A stretch of 64,000 nt of DNA from contig NZ_JABBPD010000007.1 in NCBI RefSeq assembly GCF_012927445.1, positions 310,001-374,000 of the forward strand. Reading direction: 5' to 3'. This DNA is from Rhodoferax sp. (GTDB taxonomy: Bacteria > Pseudomonadota > Gammaproteobacteria > Burkholderiales > Burkholderiaceae_C). Under the pieces are notes generated by a model. It worked only from the letters and a program-made list of their open reading frames with translations, made no database searches and was not told where the DNA came from. Each line of letters opens with the position of its first letter. Positions within the stretch are counted from its first letter, which is position 1. A program made the position numbers and the translations under genes. Positions 17,178 to 25,258 of the stretch are shown one piece after another.

Positions 17178-19580
17178 TCAGCTGGCGATGCCGACAGCTT
17201 TGAGTTGTTGCCACACGCGGTAGGACGTGTGTGGCATGTTGAAGTGGGTCACGCCCAGGTGCGCAAAGGCGTCCACCATGGCGCTGGTAAAGGTCGGGAT
17301 GCTGCCGACGTGCGGCGACTCGGCCACGCCCTTGGCACCGAGCGGGTGGTGCGGGGAGGGCGTCACGGTGTAGTCGGTTTCCCATTTTGGTGTTTCCACG
17401 GCCGTGGGCAGGAAGTAGTCCATCAGCGTGTTGCCCTGGATGTTGCCTTGCTTGTCAAACGACAGCAGCTGCCCCATCGCCACGGCAAAGCCTTCGGTCA
17501 AACCGCCATGAATCTGGCCTTCGATGATCATCGGGTTGATGCGGGTGCCGCAATCGTCCAGCGCATAGAAGCGGCGGATCTTGGTCTCGCCCGTGCCCTT
17601 GTCGATGTCCACCACGCACAGGTAGGCGCCAAACGGGAAGGTGAAATTGGGCGGGTCGTAGTAATGCACCGCCTCCAGCCCCGGCTCTAGTCCTTCGGGC
17701 GGCTGGTTATACGCGGCCCAGGCGATGTCCTTCATGGTCTTGAACTTGTCGTCGTTGCCGCGCAGCTTGAAGCGGTCGATTTCCCATTCCAGATCGGCCT
17801 CGCTCACCTCCAGCAGGTGGGCGGCAATCTTCTTCGCCTTTGCGTGGATCTTGCGTGCCGCCATGGCAATCGCCGCACCTGCGACCGGTGTCGAACGGGA
17901 ACCGTAGGTGCCCAGGCCGTAGGGCGCCGTGTGGGTGTCGCCTTCCTCGATCTGGATCACTTCGGACGAAATGCCCAATTCGGTCGCAATGATTTGCGCG
18001 TAGGTGGTCTGGTGGCCCTGGCCTTGCGAGATGGTCCCCATGCGGGCAATGGCCGAGCCGGTCGGGTGGACGCGAATCTCGCAGGAATCGAACATGCCGA
18101 CGCCCAGAATGTCGCAAATTTTGCTCGGACCGGCGCCCACCACCTCGGTGAAGGTGACCAGGCCAATGCCCATCAGCGTCGGGCAATCGGGGTCCGCGCG
18201 TTTGACAGCCTGTTCGGCACGCAGCCCCTTGTAGTCCACGGCGGTCAGCACCTTGTCCATGGCGGTCTGGTAGTCACCCGAGTCGTACTCGAAACCGAAG
18301 GCCGAGGTGTAAGGGAACTGCTCGCGTTTGATGAAATTTTTGGAACGGATCTCGGCCTTGTCCATGCCCAGTTTTTGCGCCAGCACATCGACCATGCGCT
18401 CGACCAGGTACACCGCCTCGGTGACGCGGAACGAGCAGCGGTACGCCACGCCACCGGGCGCCTTGTTGGTGTAGACGCCGTCGACCCGGCAGTAGGCGCT
18501 GGGGATGTCGTAGCTGCCAGACACAATATGGAACATGCCGGCCGGAAACTTGGTCGGGTCGGCACAGGCATCAAAGGCGCCGTGGTCCGCGATCACATTG
18601 GTGCGCAGCGCCAGGATCTTGCCGTCGGCCGTGGCGGCCAACTCACCGGTCATGTGGTAGTCGCGGGCAAAGGCGGTGCTGGAGAGGTTCTCGATCCGGT
18701 CTTCGATCCACTTGACCGGCTTGCCCAGCACGATGGACGCCACGATGGCGCACACATAGCCGGGGTAAATGCCGACCTTGTTGCCAAAGCCGCCGCCGAT
18801 ATCGGGCGAAATGATGCGGACCTTGGACTCCGGAATGCCCGACAACATCGACACCACGGTGCGGACCACGTGCGGCGCCTGGCTGGTGATCCAGGTGGTG
18901 AGTTCACCGCGAATCGGGTCGAACGAAGCGACGGCGCCGCAGGTTTCCAGCGGGCAGGGGTGCACGCGCGGGTAATGCATGTCCTGTTTCACCGTGATCG
19001 GTGCGCTGGCAAAGGCCGCATCGGTCGCTTCCTTGTCTCCGGCATCCCAGGTGAAGATGTGGTTGTGGTGGTAGCGCTTGCCATGCGCGCCCTCGGTCTT
19101 GCCGACCAGGTCTTCCCGGATCACGGGGGCGCCGGGTTTGAGCGCCTCGAACGGGTCAATCACCGCCGGCAGTTCTTCGTACTCGACTTCCACCGCGGCG
19201 ACACCATCGGCAGCGGCATAGCGGTCGGTCGCAATCACCACCGCCACTTCCTGCATCTGGAAGTGGACCTTGCCGTCGGCCAGCACCGCCGCGACGTCGC
19301 CCGCCAGCGTCGGCATCCAGTGCAGTTTGAGGGGTTTGAGGTCTTCGGCGGTCAGCACCGCAACCACGCCTGGGACCTTCAGCGCTTCTTCCTTGTTGAG
19401 GCGCAGGATGCGGGCGTGGGCCACGGGCGAGCGCACGATGGCCATGTGCAGCATCTCGGGCAACTTGATGTCATCGACATAGTTGCCCTTGCCCTGGATG
19501 AAGCGCGCATCTTCCTTGCGCAGGCGGGACTCGCCCATGCCCATCAGGGCTTTTTCACGGTCACTCATTGGTGCGTTCAT
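17178..19580 (-). CDS. coxL: aerobic carbon monoxide dehydrogenase large subunit, form I
   Basis: This 800-residue molybdenum hydroxylase subunit oxidises CO to CO2 at a Cu-S-Mo centre. The form I signature AYRCSFR is present at residues 379-385, with Cys382 as the copper ligand; this separates true CO dehydrogenases from form II enzymes. Molybdopterin-binding blocks include IGGGFGNKVGIYPGY (about 261-275), and the C-terminal GAKGVAESPHVGSIP contains the active-site Glu. GGAGAC precedes the ATG. The order coxM-coxS-coxL is that of form I operons. With coxM, coxS, coxG, coxD, coxE and a MocA-like gene this is a near-complete CO oxidation set. Confidence 0.97.
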   Translation of the reverse strand: MNAPMSDREKALMGMGESRLRKEDARFIQGKGNYVDDIKLPEMLHMAIVRSPVAHARILRLNKEEALKVPGVVAVLTAEDLKPLKLHWMPTLAGDVAAVLADGKVHFQMQEVAVVIATDRYAAADGVAAVEVEYEELPAVIDPFEALKPGAPVIREDLVGKTEGAHGKRYHHNHIFTWDAGDKEATDAAFASAPITVKQDMHYPRVHPCPLETCGAVASFDPIRGELTTWITSQAPHVVRTVVSMLSGIPESKVRIISPDIGGGFGNKVGIYPGYVCAIVASIVLGKPVKWIEDRIENLSSTAFARDYHMTGELAATADGKILALRTNVIADHGAFDACADPTKFPAGMFHIVSGSYDIPSAYCRVDGVYTNKAPGGVAYRCSFRVTEAVYLVERMVDVLAQKLGMDKAEIRSKNFIKREQFPYTSAFGFEYDSGDYQTAMDKVLTAVDYKGLRAEQAVKRADPDCPTLMGIGLVTFTEVVGAGPSKICDILGVGMFDSCEIRVHPTGSAIARMGTISQGQGHQTTYAQIIATELGISSEVIQIEEGDTHTAPYGLGTYGSRSTPVAGAAIAMAARKIHAKAKKIAAHLLEVSEADLEWEIDRFKLRGNDDKFKTMKDIAWAAYNQPPEGLEPGLEAVHYYDPPNFTFPFGAYLCVVDIDKGTGETKIRRFYALDDCGTRINPMIIEGQIHGGLTEGFAVAMGQLLSFDKQGNIQGNTLMDYFLPTAVETPKWETDYTVTPSPHHPLGAKGVAESPHVGSIPTFTSAMVDAFAHLGVTHFNMPHTSYRVWQQLKAVGIAS

Positions 19581-19607
19581 GCATGTCTCCTCTGTGTGCG
19601 TCCGCGC

Positions 19608-20096
<489 letters not shown>

Positions 20097-20126
20097 CGAA
20101 AGTCTCCTTTTTGTTTTTGTTTCAGC

Positions 20127-20990
20127 TCAACTGCAACGGGCCGCCGCCGCGCGAATCGCCCGCTTGACCATTTCGCCCGCCATGGCGGTCTTGTACTCAA
20201 TGTCACCGCGCAGGTCTTCCGCCGGTTCGCACACCGCGCGCACCGCCTGAACCGCCAGCGCCAGCGTGGCGTCATCCAGCGGCTTGCCCATCAGGGCGGC
20301 CTCGGCGGCGCTGGCCCGCAGCGCGGTCGGCGCCACATTGGTCAGGCCGATGCTGATCTGCGTCACCACGCCAGCGGCCATGCGCAGCACCACGGCGGCA
20401 CCGGCGGTCGCCCAGTCGCCGGTTTTACGTTTGAGCTTCTGGTAGGCGTAACCGGTGCCGGCCTGAAACGGCGCCACCAGAATGGCGGTGAGGATTTCGT
20501 TTTCGGCCAGTGCCGTCATGTAGGTGCCGTGGAAGAAGTCCAACGCCTTCACCTGCCGCTCGCCCTGGGGCCCTTGCAACACAAACGTGGCGTCCAGCGC
20601 CATGGCGATCGCCGGATGGTCGTTGCCCGGATCGCCGTGCGCAATGTCGCCACCGATGGTGCCGCGGTTGCGCACTTGCGGGTCGGCAATCAGCAACGCC
20701 GCCTCCGGCAACAAAGGCAGGCGCTCCTGCAACAGTGGGGAGGCGATCAGGTCGCTCTCACTGCTCATGGCGCCAATGCGAATCAGGCCGCCTTCCTCGC
20801 GGATGCCGCGCAGTTCGGGAATGCGGTTGATGTCGATCAGTGCGCCCGGTTGCGCAAAACGCAGCTTCATCATCGGCAGCAGGCTGTGGCCGCCGGCCAG
20901 CAGCTTGGCGTCGTCGCCCAGGTCGGTCAGCAATGTCAGCGCCTCGCCAAGGGAGCGGGGGGCATGGTACGCAAATGAGGGTGGAATCAC
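20127..20990 (-). CDS. coxM: carbon monoxide dehydrogenase medium FAD subunit
   Basis: This 287-residue FAD-binding subunit has the two family motifs AGGHSLLPMMKLR (about 32-44) and TIGGDIAHGDPGND (about 111-124), which hold the flavin diphosphate. It takes electrons from CoxS and passes them toward the quinone pool. The start is GTG at 20990 with AGGAG eight bases upstream. It is the first structural gene, 172 bases downstream of the rcoM-like gene on the same strand, so its promoter probably lies in that gap. Confidence 0.95.
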   Translation of the reverse strand: MIPPSFAYHAPRSLGEALTLLTDLGDDAKLLAGGHSLLPMMKLRFAQPGALIDINRIPELRGIREEGGLIRIGAMSSESDLIASPLLQERLPLLPEAALLIADPQVRNRGTIGGDIAHGDPGNDHPAIAMALDATFVLQGPQGERQVKALDFFHGTYMTALAENEILTAILVAPFQAGTGYAYQKLKRKTGDWATAGAAVVLRMAAGVVTQISIGLTNVAPTALRASAAEAALMGKPLDDATLALAVQAVRAVCEPAEDLRGDIEYKTAMAGEMVKRAIRAAAARCS

Positions 20991-21162
20991 GTTGTCTCCT
21001 GTACGGCCTGATTGACCTTTAGAAGCGCAACTTTAGTGACAGCCCATGCGGCAGGGGAAGCTAAACAATCAACCGTCGTTCACACAGCACGAATGGCAAT
21101 AGCACTGCACGAACGAGCGGCCAGCGGGGGCCAGACCCCAGCAAGCGAGGGGCCGACCCAGG

Positions 21163-21966
21163 TCAGGTGGCTGTTTTGAGCACCACCGGGTCGCCCAGTC
21201 CCAACTGCTCCATCAAAAACGGCGCACTGGCGCGCGACACCGGAATCTCGACCGGCGCGGGCCCCATCATGCGCAGCGTCATGCGACCGTCGTGCCGCAC
21301 GATCTCATCCACATGCGACAGGTTGACGATGTAGCTGCGGTGCACCCGCAGGAACAGCTGCGGATCAAGCCGGCTCTCCAGGTCGCCAATATTGAGATTG
21401 CAGAACTGGCTGCCCTGCCCGGTGTGCACCCAGGTGTAATGCCCCTCGGAGCGGATGAAGGAGACACTCGGCACATCCACCAGCAACACCCGGTTTTGCT
21501 TGATGGTCGGTATCTTGCGCAGTTGGCGCTTGTCCCCGCCCTCGCGCGCGCCCTGTGCCGGGCTCGCTTTTGCCTCATGGCTGACCACCTCGGTGATGTC
21601 ATAGAACACCAGCGTGTAGCCGGTGGTGGCGCCTTGCGCATCGCCTATCTTGGACACTTTGATCAGCAGCACTCGATCCGGAATATTGATCATCATCGCC
21701 ATCGGCGGCGCGTTGTTCACCGGGCATTCGGCCTGACCCAACAGGAACTTGACTTTGGCTTTCGCCGCCTCGGGGTGAAACGAGGTCACGATCTTGCCAA
21801 AGGGCATCTTGTCCTGCAGCGGCAAGCTGCGCCGCGCATAGTCGTTCATGCCCATCACCCGCAGTTCCAGGTCCAGATTGACGACGCCGACGTCAAAGCG
21901 TTCCAGCAAATACAGCCAGGAACTCGACGGTGCGGCGGAAGGGGAACCGATGGGACAAGTTTTCAT
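21163..21966 (-). CDS. rcoM: RcoM-like haem-PAS-LytTR carbon monoxide-sensing transcription factor
   Basis: This 267-residue protein has an N-terminal PAS domain (about 15-125) and a C-terminal LytTR DNA-binding domain (about 155-260, with FIRSEGHYTWVHT and FLRVHRSYIVNLSHV). The PAS domain aligns with RcoM of Paraburkholderia xenovorans. HPE (His64) corresponds to the haem ligand His74. Cys81 corresponds to the ferric-state ligand Cys94. Met91 in MAMMINIPDR corresponds to Met104, which CO displaces. All three ligands are therefore present. The ATG at 21966 is preferred over a GTG at 22029. Directly upstream of coxMSL, it is very likely the CO-responsive activator of the locus. Confidence 0.93.
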   Translation of the reverse strand: MKTCPIGSPSAAPSSSWLYLLERFDVGVVNLDLELRVMGMNDYARRSLPLQDKMPFGKIVTSFHPEAAKAKVKFLLGQAECPVNNAPPMAMMINIPDRVLLIKVSKIGDAQGATTGYTLVFYDITEVVSHEAKASPAQGAREGGDKRQLRKIPTIKQNRVLLVDVPSVSFIRSEGHYTWVHTGQGSQFCNLNIGDLESRLDPQLFLRVHRSYIVNLSHVDEIVRHDGRMTLRMMGPAPVEIPVSRASAPFLMEQLGLGDPVVLKTAT

Positions 21967-22238
21967 CAAAATTACCCGTGAAGTTGTACGCGCGTCGCCG
22001 GGGGTGCTTTCGTGCCGGAAAACGGACACTCATGCATGTCAGGCGCGCTTCGTTCATACGTCTGGCAGTCCGCTGAAACGGCCGCTAGAGTCTCGTGCCT
22101 GAACTGGTTTGTTGATAAAGCAAACAATCCTCCAGGCCTTCGTGCGTATGACGCTGGATTTTGAGGTGACAAGGCCAAGGCCAATACGGGGTTTTCCCTA
22201 GCCCTCCGGTTTCATTTGTTGTGAGTAACACTATCTTC

Positions 22239-22931
22239 ATGAAGACGCTTCCCCACTGGCTGGCCCGCAGCATCGGTTCCGCCGTCCTGACCCCCGCCGT
22301 GCTGGTGCTGCTGGTGGGTGTGACGCTGTGGTCGGTCGAGCGATCAACGGCGATCGGCGCCACGAGCCACCCGTCCGGCGTCATTCTCCTCACGCTGGTG
22401 GCGGTCACGCTGGGGTGCGCCGCCCTAGCCTGGGTGCGCCCGCAGCGCGTCGGACTGTCACCGCCTCACGTCATGCTGTCGCTGGGGTTTGGCGGCATGT
22501 TGCTGGGGCTGCTGTACGACTTTTATAACGCGGGCCCGGCCCGACTCGACAGTTTGTGCGCGCAGTCGGCCGCGCTGGGCTTCATGGACAGCCTGCAACT
22601 GCACCTGCAGTTCCTGCCCGGCATGCACACGGGCATGCTGGCCGGTGGCCTGCTGGCGATCCCCAGCCTGCGCCTGCTGCGGCCCGATTGCGGCCGCTAC
22701 CTGTGTTCGCTCTTTGCCCAGAACCTGATGTGCTCCAGCTGGATGCTGGTCGGCATGACCGCCGGCGCCTTGTGGTTGTCGCGCTGGCAAGTCGCTGCGG
22801 GCATCCGCAATTTGGAGGGCATGCTGGGCGGCATGTTTGTCGGCATGACCTGGGGCATGGTCGTGAGCGTGGCTTTGTACCGGGGATTCTTCACGCTGCG
22901 CAACCGGGCGCACAGCAAAAAGGTAGCTTGA
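22239..22931 (+). CDS. multi-pass membrane protein of unknown function in the cox locus
   Basis: I do not recognise this protein of about 230 residues. It has about six hydrophobic segments (residues 10-27, 45-62, 75-93, 120-140, 160-182 and 195-220 roughly). Histidine and methionine residues are placed in or near them, for example LPGMHTGMLAGG and MLGGMFVGMTWGM. It differs from the MHYT sensors CoxC and CoxH. It is divergent from rcoM, and its stop overlaps the start of the XdhC/CoxI gene (TGATG), so the two are translationally coupled. A GTG at 22221 is an alternative start. Its location suggests a role in CO sensing, copper supply or membrane attachment; none is shown. Confidence 0.75.
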   Translation: MKTLPHWLARSIGSAVLTPAVLVLLVGVTLWSVERSTAIGATSHPSGVILLTLVAVTLGCAALAWVRPQRVGLSPPHVMLSLGFGGMLLGLLYDFYNAGPARLDSLCAQSAALGFMDSLQLHLQFLPGMHTGMLAGGLLAIPSLRLLRPDCGRYLCSLFAQNLMCSSWMLVGMTAGALWLSRWQVAAGIRNLEGMLGGMFVGMTWGMVVSVALYRGFFTLRNRAHSKKVA

Positions 22932-23914
22932 TGGAAAGTCTTGATCTGAGAGTTCTGGGCGACGCCCTGGCCTGGCGCACGGCCGGACATGCCGTCACGC
23001 TGGTGACCGTGGTGCAAACCTGGGGCAGTGCGCCGCGGCCACCGGGCGCCCTGTTGGCGGTGCGTGACGACGGCGTGGTGAGTGGCTCGGTCTCGGGCGG
23101 CTGCGTCGAAGACGATCTGATTGCCCGCACCAAGGCCGCGTTCAACGCCCCGAACCTGACGCCGGACCACCAGCGGCCGAGCCTGATCGTCTACGGCGTC
23201 AGCAAGGAAGAAGCGACCCGTTTCGGCTTGCCCTGCGGCGGCACCTTGCGCCTGGTGCAGGAGCCTGTGTTGGACGCCACCTGGATCGCGCAACTGCTGG
23301 CGCGCACCGCCGAGCACCAGCTGGTGGCACGCACGCTGACGCTGGCCACGGGCGCGGTGGTGCTCGGCAGCGCAGTGCGCGGCCAGGCCCTGCAGTTTGA
23401 CGGCGCCACGCTGACCACCGTGTTTGGCCCCCAATGGCGTCTGCTGCTGATCGGCGCCGGCCAGTTGTCGCAGGCGGTGGCGCAGATGGCGCTGATGCTT
23501 GATTTTGAGGTGCGGGTGTGCGATCCGCGCGAAGAATATGCCGCCACCCTGGTGGCCGGTGTGCCGGGCATCCAGCGCATGGACGGCATGCCGGACGATG
23601 TGGTGCGCGACCTGGTGCCGGATGCCCACACGGCCATCGTGGCCCTGACGCACGACCCCAAGCTGGACGACATGGCGTTGATCGAAGCGCTGCAATCCAG
23701 CGCCTTTTATGTCGGTGCCTTGGGCTCGCGGCGCAACCAGGAAGCGCGCAAGCAGCGCCTGGGCGAACACTTTGATTTGAGTGCGCCCGCGTTGGCGCGT
23801 TTGCACGGACCGGTGGGGCTGGCGCTGGGGGCTCAAACGCCGGCCGAAATTGCGGTGTCGATCATGGCCGAGATCGTGCAGGTCAAAAACAGGAAGACCG
23901 GCGGGGTGCTCTGA
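22931..23914 (+). CDS. XdhC/CoxI-family molybdenum enzyme maturation factor
   Basis: This 327-residue protein has the N-terminal XdhC/CoxI domain (VQTWGSAPRPPGALLAV, then GSVSGGCVEDD with the conserved Cys). A C-terminal NAD-type Rossmann domain has LLLIGAGQLSQAVAQMA and VCDPREEY. The ending YVGALGSRRNQEARKQRL and GLALGAQTPAEIAVSIMAEI is typical. XdhC proteins bind molybdenum cofactor and help sulfurate it before insertion, so this is the CoxF/CoxI-type factor for the CO dehydrogenase encoded opposite. It is coupled to the upstream membrane protein gene. Confidence 0.92.
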   Translation: MESLDLRVLGDALAWRTAGHAVTLVTVVQTWGSAPRPPGALLAVRDDGVVSGSVSGGCVEDDLIARTKAAFNAPNLTPDHQRPSLIVYGVSKEEATRFGLPCGGTLRLVQEPVLDATWIAQLLARTAEHQLVARTLTLATGAVVLGSAVRGQALQFDGATLTTVFGPQWRLLLIGAGQLSQAVAQMALMLDFEVRVCDPREEYAATLVAGVPGIQRMDGMPDDVVRDLVPDAHTAIVALTHDPKLDDMALIEALQSSAFYVGALGSRRNQEARKQRLGEHFDLSAPALARLHGPVGLALGAQTPAEIAVSIMAEIVQVKNRKTGGVL

Positions 23915-23950
23915 TTGGCGTGACAATAGTCGCGATTAAGGAGATTCATC

Positions 23951-24529
23951 ATGGGACAACGACTGACACAAATCGCCACCCGCACCGGCGACAACGGCAC
24001 CACCGGCTTGGGCGACAACACCCGCGTCTCCAAAAACAGCCTGCGCGTGCACGCCATGGGCGACGTGGATGAGCTCAATTCCAATATCGGTGTGCTGCTA
24101 TGTGAAGATATGCCGGAGAGTGTGCGCTCACTTTTGGTTGAAATTCAGCACCAGCTGTTCAACCTGGGCGGCGAGCTGTCGATCCCCGGTTTTGAGCTGC
24201 TCAAGCCGGAAGCCGTGCTGGCGTTGGACGCCGCACTGGCCCAACACAACGAGGCTCTGCCACGGCTGCAGGAGTTCATCCTGCCTGCCGGTAGCCGCGC
24301 CGCCGCCTTGTCTCATGTCTGCCGCACCGTGGCCCGCCGCGCCGAGCGCGCCGTGGTGGCGCTGGAAGGCCATGAGGCCTTGAAAGACACACCACGCCAG
24401 TACCTGAACCGGCTTTCTGACTTGATGTTTGTGCTGGCCCGCGTGCTGAACCGCCATCGCACCGACGGCACGGTGGGCGACGACGTCTACTGGAAGAGCG
24501 CCAAGCTGGCGCAAGCCGATGCCACCTGA
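23951..24529 (+). CDS. ATP:cob(I)alamin adenosyltransferase, PduO type
   Basis: This 192-residue enzyme transfers adenosyl from ATP to cob(I)alamin to give coenzyme B12. The N-terminal ATP-binding motif TRTGDNGTTGLGDNTR is diagnostic of the PduO family. The blocks GDVDELNSNIG, SRAAALSHVCRTVARRAERAVVAL and YLNRLSDLMFVLARVLNR complete the three-helix core. The ATG has AAGGAG nine bases upstream. It has no clear functional link to the cox genes. Repeat copy D begins directly after the stop. Confidence 0.94.
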   Translation: MGQRLTQIATRTGDNGTTGLGDNTRVSKNSLRVHAMGDVDELNSNIGVLLCEDMPESVRSLLVEIQHQLFNLGGELSIPGFELLKPEAVLALDAALAQHNEALPRLQEFILPAGSRAAALSHVCRTVARRAERAVVALEGHEALKDTPRQYLNRLSDLMFVLARVLNRHRTDGTVGDDVYWKSAKLAQADAT

Positions 24530-24530
24530 G

Positions 24531-24590
24531 TGCTATTGAATAAATAGCTGCTTGCGCTTATTTGACGGGGGATTGCGGTCGATTTGGCTT
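24531..24590 (+). repeat. dispersed AATAGCT repeat, copy D
   Basis: The copy reads TGCTATTGAATAAATAGCTG, then CTTGCGCTTATTT, GACGGGGGATTGCGG and TCGATTTGGCTTGA. It occupies nearly all of the gap between two convergent genes and is the most complete plus-strand copy. Confidence 0.8.
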
Positions 24591-24601
24591 GAACCCGCCG
24601 G

Positions 24602-25024
24602 TTAACGCGGCGCCAACACCGCCATCGTGATGCGCGAGGCGCAGGTCAACTCGCCGGCATCGTTGCGCAGATCAATCTGCCAGACCTGCGTGGTGCGGCC
24701 AATGTGCACCGGGCGGGCGATGCCGGTGACCCAGCCACTGGTGGTGCCTTTGATGTGGTTGGCATTGATGTCCAGCCCGACGGCGCGATGCCCTTCCGGC
24801 GCGGCATAGGCGGCGCCACACGAGCCCAGGGTTTCGGCCAGCACCACGCTCACGCCCCCATGCAGCAAGCCATAAGGCTGCTGGGTGCGCGAGTCGACCG
24901 GCACGCGGGCCCGGATGAAGTCGTCCCCCACCTCCAGAAACTCAATGCCCAAGTGCGCCGTCGCCGTGTTAACGCTGATGGCGGTGAGCTCGGCCACCGA
25001 GATGGGTTTTTTCCAGATGCGCAT
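24602..25024 (-). CDS. hotdog-fold acyl-CoA thioesterase (PaaI/YdiI-like)
   Basis: This 140-residue single hotdog domain has QPYGLLHGGVSVVLAETLGS, the usual active-site helix region with the HGG loop and catalytic Glu, and later VGLDINANHIKG. This fits aromatic acyl-CoA thioesterases of the PaaI/YdiI/EntH group, which work as tetramers in the cytosol and relieve CoA sequestration. The ATG at 25024 begins the domain; an upstream in-frame extension to 25159 is low-complexity. The gene is monocistronic between repeat copy D and the acetoacetyl-CoA synthetase leader. The natural substrate is not determinable. Confidence 0.88.
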   Translation of the reverse strand: MRIWKKPISVAELTAISVNTATAHLGIEFLEVGDDFIRARVPVDSRTQQPYGLLHGGVSVVLAETLGSCGAAYAAPEGHRAVGLDINANHIKGTTSGWVTGIARPVHIGRTTQVWQIDLRNDAGELTCASRITMAVLAPR

Positions 25025-25220
25025 CAAATCTCCAAAATATAGGTAGCGGCAACTATAAACAATGGCAGGACCGGCACTTGTCAAAGGGGCGTCACCAGCT
25101 ACGGTTTGTATAGCAAAGCCGACGCTCGACCCCGCCAGGCTGCGGCCCTGGTGCGGCAACGACCGCCACCCGGCTGCGGGAAAACCCCGATGCTTTGAGG
25201 CGTCCAGGTGACGCGCAGGT

Positions 25221-25250
25221 GCTAGCCTGCGCGGGCTCGCTCAGGCTAGC
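25221..25250. promoter_or_regulatory. 9-bp inverted repeat at the acetoacetyl-CoA synthetase start
   Basis: Arms GCTAGCCTG and CAGGCTAGC flank a 12-base spacer and end eight bases before the ATG at 25259, so the right arm covers the ribosome-binding region. It may be an operator or an mRNA hairpin that limits translation. No Shine-Dalgarno sequence is visible between it and the start. Confidence 0.5.
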
Positions 25251-25258
25251 CTTGTGCC

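Noticed and set aside
21121-21141. GGGGCCAGACCCC hairpin between rcoM and coxM as a terminator
   Set aside because: The stem is short, there is no U-tract, and a promoter for coxM is more likely in this gap.
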